A model generated the notes under the pieces. The model had not been told where the DNA came from. It saw nothing but the letters and a program-made list of their open reading frames with translations, and did not search any database. A stretch of DNA of 47,533 nucleotides from Herbaspirillum chlorophenolicum. Lineage in GTDB: Bacteria; Pseudomonadota; Gammaproteobacteria; Burkholderiales; Burkholderiaceae_D. Each line of letters starts with the position of its first letter. Position 1 is the first letter of the stretch. Positions 26,601 through 34,009 of this stretch are shown piece after piece. The stretch spans positions 1 to 47,533 of the forward strand of contig NZ_LFLT01000033.1 in the NCBI RefSeq assembly GCF_001189955.1. The letters are read 5' to 3'. The position numbers and the translations under genes are program-made.

Positions 26601-27625
26601 GCACTGGCCGAGAGCAGCGGCAGCAATTGCTGGTCGAGACTGCCGGGTTTGGCGTTGTCGATGGCGATCTTGCCGGTCACGCGCATGTCGTCGCTGCTGG
26701 CCCCGGGAGCGGGGTGCAGGTCGGCGCTCACCCGCAGGTCGGCTTGCGGGGCGCCGGCGCTGAAGGCTTGGGGGTTGATGTGCTGCAGGTCGACTTTGGC
26801 GCTTTTTAGCGGCACTGCCGCGAACGGCGTGGCTTGCACGTCGGCTGTACCGTTGAGCTTGTCGCCGCTGGCCTTGAGCGCGATGCCCAGATCCTGCAGC
26901 GAGCCAGACAGTTGTGCCGCCAACTGGTATTTCTCTTGCAGGCTGGCGTTCTTGTATTCGCCGGACAGCTCCAGCCCGCCACTGATGGCGAACGGCGCGC
27001 GGCCGTTCAGGTGCAACAGCGCAGCGGCATCGCCGAAGGGTGTGACGAGGCTGTCGAGCACCAGTGTGTGCTGCGTGCCGTCGGAGTCGCCGTGCAGGCG
27101 CAACTTGGACAGCTCGGTGGTGGAGGCGCCCTGGGTGAAGCTCAGCCGGTCCAGTGCGATTTCATTGATGTCCAGCGCCAGCGGAATCGCCAGCGAGGCC
27201 GGCATGGTGCTGGGTTCGGAGGGGGAAGGCTGCTGCTTGAGGATGACCGTACCCACACGCAGGTAGCGCACGCTGAATTTGCGCTGCAGCGGCGCGAGCT
27301 GCCAACTGGCGTCGATGCGGTCGATGTCGAGGATGCGCTGCTCGTCCTGGTAGTGCAGGTCGCGCAGGCGCAGGCCGTCGGCGATGGTGCCGCCCAGCAG
27401 TTGGCCCGACAATTTGCCGCCCAGCGCCTGTACCGCGCCGTTCCATACCAGGCGTGTGCCGCTTTCGGTCTTGACGGCATACAGGCCGGCGCCCGCCACA
27501 ATCAGCAGCGCCGCTGCCAGCGTGCCACCGCTCCACAAGGCGATCTTGCGGACGCGCTTGTTCCTCCGCTTGGGCGGTGTGGCGTGTTGCTCCGGGGCGG
27601 AAGGAGATGCTTGCTGGTCGCTCAT
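23603..27625 (-). CDS. tamB: Translocation and assembly module subunit TamB
   Basis: A 1340-residue periplasm-spanning protein anchored in the inner membrane (segment at about 27-50 after a basic, Pro-rich cytoplasmic start). The rest is a long series of beta-strand repeats forming an AsmA-like hydrophobic groove. The C-terminal DUF490/TamB domain (about 950-1340) contains NFQGPISNPNINILAMRRNQDVEAGVSVTGTANRPRV split over two strands and ends in LNVLFNLRYD, typical of TamB. It works with TamA in outer membrane protein insertion and possibly in phospholipid transport between membranes. It follows tamA by 49 bases on the same strand. A Lys/Ala-rich stretch AAAGKKKTSAAAASK near residue 500 is a flexible linker. 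Confidence 0.94.
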   Translation of the reverse strand: MSDQQASPSAPEQHATPPKRRNKRVRKIALWSGGTLAAALLIVAGAGLYAVKTESGTRLVWNGAVQALGGKLSGQLLGGTIADGLRLRDLHYQDEQRILDIDRIDASWQLAPLQRKFSVRYLRVGTVILKQQPSPSEPSTMPASLAIPLALDINEIALDRLSFTQGASTTELSKLRLHGDSDGTQHTLVLDSLVTPFGDAAALLHLNGRAPFAISGGLELSGEYKNASLQEKYQLAAQLSGSLQDLGIALKASGDKLNGTADVQATPFAAVPLKSAKVDLQHINPQAFSAGAPQADLRVSADLHPAPGASSDDMRVTGKIAIDNAKPGSLDQQLLPLLSASADVDLDLQRQKISSLQLRLPKNARIEGGGEFRPGSDEAGKQQEMGGSFNFRISGLDLNQIHRQLKPTQLGGPLDVTLAPGAQQIKLALDDRELKLRVDSTIRAEEVELHQAQLAAGKSRVEAAGTLKTVGAMDYAVKGKLVDFDPTAWLHAVAPAPAAAGKKKTSAAAASKPVQARINMDFNASGAISPELKLKLAFGIHDSSYGDLPMSGQGDINLAGMRLLPSKANLLVAGNTLNLNGSFGTGKDALALKVDAPYLERLGYGLSGLLRLDGQLTGTQQRPNLHTTYQAEKLAFGPHHLARLSGETDLRTDLAAGVASPNNKLDLRVEGEGYCGPQAELSRLDLNLNGTWGNHTLNLRSVGKVMDQTLDLDFAAHGKVTEKTRGKYGWAGSIDKLQNKGFPQVALASPLALEASADAVEAGSTRLEIDRMALDLKRLSWRQGRIASAGQVLSLDLGRLLQIAQEFTGTPPPVKTDLVLDSDWDFSLAETASGYFQLARKSGDVRVTASNGEATLGLSELRLRADLQGQQVRVDGRVNASRIGTIDLGGTLGLQRIDSLLALADASPLNLKARLDVPELKRVGDLIGPQVSLNGKLGAEFNASGTLGQPKLSGAINGDNLAVTQFDQGIQLKDGIVRIVMDNNVIDLRQIEFHGGKGTLRAEGKVQLGAADPNLNATVTADRLELFASPDRQLMLSGQGKIANVNEQLHIDGKFIVDKALFDLPKSSAPKLGDDVVIVRRDGKTKAGANASSQQKLEAATEKPAGKFAPVMNIAVDLGHDFRFRGTGADLLLRGDMNVRSEPLSPLRATGTINVAEGTYEAFGTKLNIERGIINFQGPISNPNINILAMRRNQDVEAGVSVTGTANRPRVQLVSEPNVPDDEKLSWMMFGHGTDSSSIGQRSASSQALALVGNLGGKRIAKDFGLDQFSIGASESGLTDDQVVNLGKEITQKITLGYEQSLQGAASVAKATWQLSRRWSVVVRAGTITGLNVLFNLRYD

Positions 27626-27674
27626 GCGTTCTTGTCGTTCAAATCTTGTCTGTCGTGTTCACGTGCGGGCTGCC

Positions 27675-29450
27675 TCAGAAGGCGATGCCCAGCGAAACGT
27701 GCGGGCGGATCTGGCGTTTCTGCACGCCATAGGCCAGATCCAGGTTGAGGGTGCCGACCGGGCTGCGCCAGCGCGCGCCGGCGCCCACGCCGTTATAGAA
27801 AGTCTTGTTGCTCCAGTTGTCGGCGGCCGCGCCGATGTCGTAGAACACGGCTGCGCCCCAGTTCTCGGTCAGCCAGTGCTGGTATTCGGTGCTGCCCACC
27901 GCCAGGTACTTGGTCGGATAGACGATGCCGTTCTGTTCGTTGCCGATGCTCTGGTAGCTGTAACCGCGCACCGAATCGTTGCCGCCGGTCCGGAACAGCA
28001 GCGAGGCCGGTACCTCGGAGGCGCTCCCGGCGGTGAAGACACCGCCCAGTTCGGCCCGCAATACGATCAGGTCGCGTTTGCCGGCCGGCACGAATTGCTT
28101 GAAGCGGCCGTACAGCCGGCTGAAGGTCTGGTCGGTCTGTACACCCTTGACGGCGAAGCCGGCTTCCAGCGTCAACAGGTTGCCGTGGCGCGGGAAGATC
28201 GGGTTGTCGACGTTGCGCCGCGCCCAGGCGAAGCCGGGTACCAGCGCATGGTGCTTGCCGGGCGTGACCACGGTATTGGCCGGCAGGGTGGCGCCGTTTT
28301 CCTGGGTCAGCTGGTCGCGGTAATAGGTGAGCGAATAGGTGGTGTCGTACAGCTCGCCGGTGCGCGCACGCTTGATGCCGATCTGCTGGCTGCGCAGGTC
28401 GATGCCTTCCAGCGTGGTGCGTTCGTAGGAACTGTTGATGCTGTTGACGAAGGCTTTTTCATCCGGCGGCATGGCCAGGCTGAGCAGGCCGTACTGGCGC
28501 TTTTGCTCCAGCCGCAGCTGGCTGTCGAATGCATAGGCGCGGTTGAACACGTTGTAGTGCGAATACCGGCCTTCGACCTGGGCGCCGGTATCGGTGCCAT
28601 AACCCACGCCGGTGCGTATGCGCTGGATCGGGAACTCGGTGACCTGCACTTTCACCGGGGCCATATCCGGGTGCTCCGGGTCATCGTCGATACCGACGAT
28701 GGCGTTGGAGAAATAGGGCGTGCTCTGGATCTGGCGCTGCAGCGAGAGCAGGCGGTCGGCATCATAGGCCTCGCCGACATTGAGCGGGTTGACGTTGCGG
28801 ATGATGCTTTCCGGATAGCGTTTGGCGCCGGTGATCTGCAAGGGGCCCAGCGTGAAGGCCGGACCGCTGTCGTACTGTACCGAGAGATCGGCGCGATGGC
28901 TGTCGGGATCGATCTCGGCGCGCGACTGTGCGATGCGTGCGGCCGCGTATTTCTTTTGTTGCAGCGCTTGCAGCCCGGCATCCTTGGCCTTGTCCCAATC
29001 TTCCTGGCGGAACGGCTTGCCGGGCGACAGCAGCCAGTCGCGCCGGATCGCCTCCACACGCGGCAAGTCCTGCTGCGCTACCGCGCCGGTCGCCTGGATG
29101 TCGGCCTGGCCGACTTCGGTGCGTTCGCCGGGCTCGACGTGGACGATCACGCGCTTGAACTCTTCCTTGCCGTCGGCGCTGCGTTCGTTGTTGACTTCGA
29201 CCTTGGTTTGCGGCGAGAAATAACCTTCGGTAGACGTCAAGTCGCGTACCTGGTCGCCGACGGTGTCGATCATGAACTTCAGCTGGTCGTCGCTGATGTC
29301 GTCGCGTTCCTGGTAGCGCGACAGGTCGAGAAAATCCTTGAGCATCGATTGCACCGGCTTGGGCGCATCGATCTCCACCTTGTAGGCGGCGTTGGCAGTC
29401 TCAGCGGCGCAGCATAGGCATGCGATGGCCAGGCGGCAGGTCCAGTTCAT
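27675..29450 (-). CDS. tamA: Translocation and assembly module subunit TamA (Omp85 family)
   Basis: Outer membrane beta-barrel of the Omp85/BamA superfamily, 591 residues. A signal peptide ends near ANA at about residue 21; POTRA-type domains fill about 22-265 and a 16-strand barrel about 275-591. The conserved lid-lock block reads GGNDSVRGYSYQSIG (VRGY, the Omp85 signature), and the last strand ends VSLGIAF with a terminal Phe, the sorting signal for barrel proteins. It partners TamB, encoded downstream in the same operon. The start ATG (29448-29450) has only a weak ribosome binding site. Confidence 0.94.
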   Translation of the reverse strand: MNWTCRLAIACLCCAAETANAAYKVEIDAPKPVQSMLKDFLDLSRYQERDDISDDQLKFMIDTVGDQVRDLTSTEGYFSPQTKVEVNNERSADGKEEFKRVIVHVEPGERTEVGQADIQATGAVAQQDLPRVEAIRRDWLLSPGKPFRQEDWDKAKDAGLQALQQKKYAAARIAQSRAEIDPDSHRADLSVQYDSGPAFTLGPLQITGAKRYPESIIRNVNPLNVGEAYDADRLLSLQRQIQSTPYFSNAIVGIDDDPEHPDMAPVKVQVTEFPIQRIRTGVGYGTDTGAQVEGRYSHYNVFNRAYAFDSQLRLEQKRQYGLLSLAMPPDEKAFVNSINSSYERTTLEGIDLRSQQIGIKRARTGELYDTTYSLTYYRDQLTQENGATLPANTVVTPGKHHALVPGFAWARRNVDNPIFPRHGNLLTLEAGFAVKGVQTDQTFSRLYGRFKQFVPAGKRDLIVLRAELGGVFTAGSASEVPASLLFRTGGNDSVRGYSYQSIGNEQNGIVYPTKYLAVGSTEYQHWLTENWGAAVFYDIGAAADNWSNKTFYNGVGAGARWRSPVGTLNLDLAYGVQKRQIRPHVSLGIAF

Positions 29451-29743
29451 TAGGTCACTTCATATTCTGTTAATGCGGGCAGGGCGCGCCGTCTGCTGCG
29501 GGGCCGGTGCAAAGTCGGGTACGATGACAGCCTGTACCGGCGCCTAGACCTGGCGGCAGTGCGGATAGTTCCGGTTGCAGGCCCGCATGGCGCCGTCGTG
29601 TGGGCATAAGCCGCATCGGTTTGTATTAGCAGGCATTGTAATGCGGCTCCCCGGCGAATTAGCGTCGATCATGCCGATTTCACGGTGTACAGGTCTATTT
29701 TCAGAATTTTCTTGGTTGCCAAGGCAAGTGGAAGGAGAAGCAG

Positions 29744-30526
29744 GTGAGTGTCGACGTCTATTCGGAAAAAGCCAGCTGCGAGCGTCTGCTGTCGGTGCAT
29801 CGCTGGACCGACAAGCTGCTGACCTTCCGCACCACGCGCCCGGCCGGCTACCGTTTCACCGCCGGCCAGTTCGCCCGGCTCGGGCTGGAGGTCGACGGCG
29901 AAATCGTCTCGCGCGCCTATTCGATCACGTCGGCCGAGTCCGGGGAGGAACTGGAGTATTACGCCATCATCGTGCCCGGCGGTCAATTCACCACCCACCT
30001 CGATGCCATGCAGCCCGGGGATCCGGTATGGGTGGAAAAACTCAGCTACGGCTTCATGACCGCCGACCGCTTCACTGACGGCAGCCAACTGTGGATGCTG
30101 GCTACCGGTACCGGGTTGGGGCCTTACCTTTCCATCCTTCAGCAAAAGGACGTGTGGGAGAAATTCCAGGACCTGGTCGTGGTGCATTGCGTGCGCAGCC
30201 GTGAAGAGCTGGCCTATGCTGACAAGTTCGGCGCCTTGCGTGCGCAGGTACAAGCGGACGGCTTGCCGGCCAGGCTGCATTACCTGCAGTCGGTGACGCG
30301 CGAACCTGGCGACGGTGCGGTACTTTCAGGGCGTATTACCACGCTGCTGCGCGACGGTGGCCTGGAGCGGGCTACCGGGCTGGCAATCGACGTGGCGCAT
30401 TCGCGTTTCATGGCTTGCGGCAATCCTGAGATGGTCACCGAGGTGCGCGAGATCCTGCGCGAGCGCGGCATGACCCCATTACGCCGCACCGGGGGCGGGC
30501 AGTTCGTGACCGAGGATTATTGGTGA
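29744..30526 (+). CDS. fpr: Ferredoxin--NADP+ reductase
   Basis: FAD enzyme of 260 residues that exchanges electrons between NADPH and ferredoxin/flavodoxin. The FAD-binding motif is RAYSITSAE (about 64-72), and the NADP-binding domain begins with LATGTGLGPYLSIL (about 119-132) and includes CGNPEMVTEVREIL. The C-terminal FVTEDYW with an aromatic end is as in the bacterial short Fpr class. Start is GTG at 29744 with AAGGAG at about 29732. It is divergent from tamA across 293 bases; a terminator follows. Oxidative-stress control is usual for fpr, but no SoxR-type site was recognised. Confidence 0.94.
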   Translation: MSVDVYSEKASCERLLSVHRWTDKLLTFRTTRPAGYRFTAGQFARLGLEVDGEIVSRAYSITSAESGEELEYYAIIVPGGQFTTHLDAMQPGDPVWVEKLSYGFMTADRFTDGSQLWMLATGTGLGPYLSILQQKDVWEKFQDLVVVHCVRSREELAYADKFGALRAQVQADGLPARLHYLQSVTREPGDGAVLSGRITTLLRDGGLERATGLAIDVAHSRFMACGNPEMVTEVREILRERGMTPLRRTGGGQFVTEDYW

Positions 30527-30570
30527 GCCGAGAGGCTCTTGCAGCAGGCTAAGTGCAATGGCAAGACATC

Positions 30571-30605
30571 AAAGGGCATCCGCATCGGGTGCTCTTTTTT
30601 TTTGC
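30571..30605 (+). terminator. Rho-independent terminator after fpr
   Basis: AAAGGGCATCC (30571-30581) pairs with GGGTGCTCTTT (30587-30597) with two G-U pairs, followed by a run of T. It separates fpr from the minus-strand pilin gene. Confidence 0.85.
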
Positions 30606-30668
30606 TGGATCGAACACGGTACAACGGTTTTGTTATAGATCGCAGGCCGCATGAAGGACGCGGCATCA

Positions 30669-31154
30669 TCAACGGTAATTGAGCGATACCAGGATGGTGC
30701 TGCGTACCTTTTCCTGGGGCGAAGCGCTTACGCCGAGCAGTTGGGTATCGAGCCGGAGTTGCTTTTGCTGGCCGGTGGCCAGTGCGAGCGGGATGATTGC
30801 GCCAGGAGGCAGTTCGCGGCCGTTGTGGCTCATGGCCATGGTCACGCCTTCGACGCCGGTTGCGAATCCGGCTCGCGTTTCACGGCCGCCTTGTTCGAAC
30901 GAGATCTGGACCGACTGTGCAGCATGGCATTTCAGGCTCAGGTCGAGCGCCGAGCTTGCCGTTGCGCGCTTGTCGCGCAGGCGGGTGAGGTCGTCTGCTG
31001 CATAGTTCAGATTGCCGGTGGTGACGGTGCACGGCGGTTCGACGATGGCGCCGCTGAAGTTGATGGTAAGGTCAGTCGCCAGGCACAGAGCGGGAGACAG
31101 GGCGATGGCGCCGATCATCAGGACGCGTTTGGTAAAAGCGGATTTGCTGGACAT
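30669..31154 (-). CDS. Type 1 fimbrial subunit (minor pilin candidate)
   Basis: A 161-residue exported pilin of the chaperone-usher class. Signal peptide to about residue 26 (SPALCLA), then TDLTINFSGAIVEPPCTVTT, which closely parallels the main pilin encoded at 32533 (ADLTINFTGTIIAQTCTVNG). The disulphide pair is Cys in PPCTV and SLKCHAA, and the C-terminus has the penultimate Tyr (VSLNYR) recognised by chaperones. The ATG at 31152-31154 follows AGGAG; a longer frame from 31286 was rejected. It is transcribed away from the rest of the fimbrial genes, so it may be a minor subunit, an assembly terminator or a differently regulated alternative pilin. Confidence 0.85.
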   Translation of the reverse strand: MSSKSAFTKRVLMIGAIALSPALCLATDLTINFSGAIVEPPCTVTTGNLNYAADDLTRLRDKRATASSALDLSLKCHAAQSVQISFEQGGRETRAGFATGVEGVTMAMSHNGRELPPGAIIPLALATGQQKQLRLDTQLLGVSASPQEKVRSTILVSLNYR

Positions 31155-31553
31155 GGAAAGTACTCCTGGTTTGGTTGCCCTCCCTGGGCCCAAGGTCGCC
31201 GCATTCTTTGTTGCGGCATTTTCCAATGTATCGAGTGCGAGAATTATTTCAATTATCGTCTCGAAATTATCCGAGAAGTATATCAAATGAAATTCTGGGT
31301 TGCTGTTGCTTTTAGTTAACTCGCTATTTTTATTTTGTTTTTATCTCCACTTTTTTTAAATATTTTTAGCGTGCAGTTTTCATAGGGCGATTCGGCAATT
31401 GATGGCTGTCGATGGAAAAAATGTCGGGAACCAAGCGCGAGAGCTACCGGTCGAGGTCATGTGTCAGGCAAGCGGCGCCATGGAGTAGCCGCAGATCAGC
31501 AATGACATCATCGATATCAGTCAATCAAATCAATTCAATTGGGGGTAGCAAAA
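31155..31553. other. AT-rich divergent promoter region of the fimbrial locus
   Basis: These 399 bases carry no credible gene. From about 31240 to 31380 the composition drops sharply to long A and T runs (TTTTTTTAAATATTTTTAG), unlike the GC-rich surroundings, and near 31510-31540 there are repeated TCAAT blocks (GTCAATCAAATCAATTCAATT). Such a region is a likely target for H-NS-like silencers and holds the promoters of the minus-strand pilin and the plus-strand regulator. Confidence 0.55.
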
Positions 31554-32219
31554 ATGAATCTGAACAAAGTCTTGCACGTCGCCATCGCCGACGATCATCC
31601 GGTAGTGCTGGGGGCACTGAAGAACGAATTGGGGCGCTTGCCGGAAGTGCGCATCGACCTCGAAGTGGAAACCGGGGAGGCGCTGCTGACCGCGTTGAAG
31701 CGCTCGCCATGTGAAATCGTCATCACCGATTTCACCATGCCAAACGACGAGCGGGAAGACTCCGACGGCTTTTCGCTGATCAAGCGCATCAAGGCCGACC
31801 ATCCATCCAGCAAGGTGATCGTGTACACGGCGATGGCCAATAGCGCGGTGGTCAAGCGGCTGTACCGCATGGGCATTTTTTCGGTCATCAACAAGCGCGA
31901 AAAGCCGGAAGAACTGATCAACGCCTGCCTGGCTACGCAAAGCAGCAAGCAGGTGTACTTCCCGGTGTCGTTGCGCGGAGAGCTGGAAGTGAATTGGGCA
32001 CAGGGCGAGGCGTTCTCGCAATCGAAGGAACTGACGCTGAGCGAGCTTGAAGTGGTTCGCCTGTTCGTCGAGGGAAATTCGCTGTCCGACATCTGCGATC
32101 GTCTCTCGCGCACGCCCAGCACCGTCAGCACACACAAGAACAACGCCATGCGCAAGCTTGGCCTGAATACCGATGCGGACCTGATCAAGTACGCCTATTC
32201 GACAGGAATGATTTCGTGA
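31554..32219 (+). CDS. RcsB-like response regulator (NarL/LuxR class), orphan
   Basis: A 221-residue regulator. The receiver domain (about 6-128) has ADDHP at the acidic site, phospho-acceptor Asp59 in VITDFTMP and Lys in VINKRE. It has the extended loop after the Asp (NDEREDSDGFSLIKRIK) that is characteristic of RcsB. The C-terminal LuxR helix-turn-helix (about 155-215) reads LTLSELEVVRLFVEGNSLSD and STVSTHKNNAMRKLG. The start at 31554 is preceded by GGGGGTAG. No kinase gene is nearby, so its partner is elsewhere or phosphorylation is not needed. Location inside a fimbrial locus suggests control of the pilin genes. A strong terminator follows. Confidence 0.9.
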   Translation: MNLNKVLHVAIADDHPVVLGALKNELGRLPEVRIDLEVETGEALLTALKRSPCEIVITDFTMPNDEREDSDGFSLIKRIKADHPSSKVIVYTAMANSAVVKRLYRMGIFSVINKREKPEELINACLATQSSKQVYFPVSLRGELEVNWAQGEAFSQSKELTLSELEVVRLFVEGNSLSDICDRLSRTPSTVSTHKNNAMRKLGLNTDADLIKYAYSTGMIS

Positions 32220-32238
32220 TAATCGGTATGTAAAGATG

Positions 32239-32272
32239 AAAAAAAGCAGCGAAAGATCGCTGCTTTTTTTTC
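32239..32272 (+). terminator. Rho-independent terminator after the RcsB-like gene
   Basis: AAAAAGCAGCGA (32241-32252) pairs perfectly with TCGCTGCTTTTT (32257-32268) around a four-base loop, with T's continuing. The A and T flanks make it work in both directions. Confidence 0.92.
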
Positions 32273-32532
32273 GTTTTATTTTGTTGCTTTTTCCGTTTTC
32301 AGAATTTTCTCATATCAAAAAAATACCCCATCAATAAGATGCTTCCTGTGTCCGAAGTCGGTACTTCAACCTGAAAAATGAAGGTGCCGATGCTTTCGGC
32401 CTCACGGCTTGTCGGAGGGGCTTTTGTCCTTCTTCTTTCCGGCCGTAACACACCTATGTGGCGTAGTGCCGTCGGCGATGCCGGAATGTGCGGAGCGCAT
32501 GGGATTCATCTGATATTTTTGGAGTAGAGAAA
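32273..32532 (+). promoter_or_regulatory. Upstream region of the main pilin gene
   Basis: AT-rich leader and promoter region with no gene. It contains an imperfect inverted repeat, TCGGTACTTCA with TGAAGGTGCCGA at about 32356-32388, a possible regulator site. A clear -35/-10 pair could not be fixed by eye. A good ribosome site GGAG lies at 32521-32524. Confidence 0.4.
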
Positions 32533-33057
32533 ATGAAAAAAGCAGCACTGGCCGCGGTAGTGGCCGCAGCAATGGTTCCGGCTTTTGCATCGGCAGCGGA
32601 TTTGACCATTAACTTCACCGGCACCATCATCGCTCAGACCTGCACCGTCAATGGCGGCAACAGTTCGTTGAACGTGGCGATGCCCACTGTTGGGGCCGCC
32701 CAGTTCAAGCAGGCGGGCGATGTCGCCGGTACCACGCCGTTCCAGGTACAACTGACCAATTGCCCGTCGGGTGTCACCCAGGTGCGAGGCTTGTTCGAGC
32801 TGGGGCCGAACGTCAACACATCGACTGGCGACCTGAAGATCGCAGCGGCAACCACCGGCAAGGCTACCAACGTCGAAATTCGACTGCTGGATTCGACCGC
32901 TAGCAAGGTACGCGCAGACGGTGGTCAGACTCCCCCGGTCGCTGTCAGCTCGGGTAATGCGACCATCAGCATGTATTCCCAATACGTCGCTACCGCTAAT
33001 AGTGTGACCGCCGGCAAGACCGATACCTCGGTTGGCTTCACCATCGCTTACAACTAA
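32533..33057 (+). CDS. Major fimbrial subunit (type 1 pilin)
   Basis: A 174-residue exported pilin (PF00419 class). Signal peptide MKKAALAAVVAAAMVPAFA, then a mature start ADLTINFTGTI that would be the donor strand. The conserved disulphide is formed by Cys in QTCTVNG and LTNCPSG. The fold is Thr/Ser/Val-rich, and the C-terminal strand FTIAYN has the penultimate Tyr recognised by the chaperone. First gene of the chaperone-usher unit and separated from the chaperone by a hairpin, as expected for a subunit needed in large excess. Confidence 0.9.
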   Translation: MKKAALAAVVAAAMVPAFASAADLTINFTGTIIAQTCTVNGGNSSLNVAMPTVGAAQFKQAGDVAGTTPFQVQLTNCPSGVTQVRGLFELGPNVNTSTGDLKIAAATTGKATNVEIRLLDSTASKVRADGGQTPPVAVSSGNATISMYSQYVATANSVTAGKTDTSVGFTIAYN

Positions 33058-33072
33058 TTCCGGTTGTTGAGC

Positions 33073-33094
33073 ATGCCGGCCCCAGGGCCGGCAT
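33073..33094 (+). terminator. Intercistronic hairpin between pilin and chaperone genes
   Basis: ATGCCGGCCC (33073-33082) pairs with GGGCCGGCAT (33085-33094). The following CCCGTCTTTCTG has few T's, so it is more likely a partial terminator or an mRNA 3'-end stabiliser that keeps pilin message above that of the chaperone and usher. Confidence 0.6.
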
Positions 33095-33190
33095 CCCGTC
33101 TTTCTGATTTCCCTTTGACAGATGTGTTTCGATGAGCGCGCGTGTGCGCCCTCATTCAAGCATTTCCATTGCTTTTTCAGGGAGAGGTTA

Positions 33191-33940
33191 ATGAAAAAAA
33201 TCATGAAGAGCGCCATCGTCGCCACAACAGTATTGGCTGTGCACGGAGCTGTGATGGCCAGCGTCGTCATCAGCGGCACGCGTGTCGTGTTTCCGTCCAA
33301 CGAGAAAGAAGTGACGATACGCCTGAGCAATGAAGGGCAGCAGCCCGGCCTGGTGCAAGTCTGGCTGGACGAGGGGGATGTGCAGGCGGCACCCGAGCAG
33401 ATCAAGGTGCCCTTCGTACTGACGCCCCCCATGTTCCGCATCGAGCCGGGCAAGGGACAGACGATACGCATGCTCTACAACCAGTCGCCGTTGCCTCAGG
33501 ATCGCGAATCGGTGTACTGGCTGAACATGCTGGAAGTTCCACCCAAGCCGGAAGATGGCGATGCCAACTACATCCAGATGGCATTTCGCACGCGCATCAA
33601 AGTGTTCTTCCGCCCCAAGGCGCTGAACCTGCAGGAGAAAGTGCAGGAGGCGGCAGGCCAACTCAAATGGTCGCTGGCCAGGACGGCGGACGGCAAGTCC
33701 TATGCCCTTGAGGTCAGCAATCCCACTCCCTATCACGTCAGCTTCATGCACCTGGGCGTCGATGCGCCGAATGGAAAGAATGCCGTGAACGAGGACGGCG
33801 GCATGGTCGAGCCAGGCAAGTCCGCCAGCTTCGCGCTGCAAGGCGGCGAAAGCCTGCCTGCCGGGCCGGTGAAGGTCAAGTACACCTGGTTGAACGACTA
33901 CGGCGCCGGTGTCGAGGGCGAGGCGCAAGCCGTCAAATAA
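33191..33940 (+). CDS. Periplasmic fimbrial chaperone (PapD/FimC family)
   Basis: A 249-residue exported chaperone that completes pilin subunits by donor-strand complementation and delivers them to the usher. Signal peptide to about residue 23, then two immunoglobulin-like domains. Family blocks are VVISGTRVVFPSNEKEVTIRLSN split over the first strands (it contains the active-site Arg), PPMFRIEPGKGQTIRMLYN with the conserved G1-strand region, SVYWLNMLEVPPKP, and FRTRIKVFFRPKAL with the Lys of the cleft. The ATG at 33191 is preceded by GGAGAGG, and the longer frame from 33122 was rejected. The loop between the F1 and G1 strands is short, as in the FGS class for rod-like pili. Confidence 0.92.
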   Translation: MKKIMKSAIVATTVLAVHGAVMASVVISGTRVVFPSNEKEVTIRLSNEGQQPGLVQVWLDEGDVQAAPEQIKVPFVLTPPMFRIEPGKGQTIRMLYNQSPLPQDRESVYWLNMLEVPPKPEDGDANYIQMAFRTRIKVFFRPKALNLQEKVQEAAGQLKWSLARTADGKSYALEVSNPTPYHVSFMHLGVDAPNGKNAVNEDGGMVEPGKSASFALQGGESLPAGPVKVKYTWLNDYGAGVEGEAQAVK

Positions 33941-34009
33941 TGCTGCCGGATGCCTGGCCGTTGCACGGCAGGCGTCCGGTTTTGCCAACCATTTTTGGTA
34001 TTGCACGAG

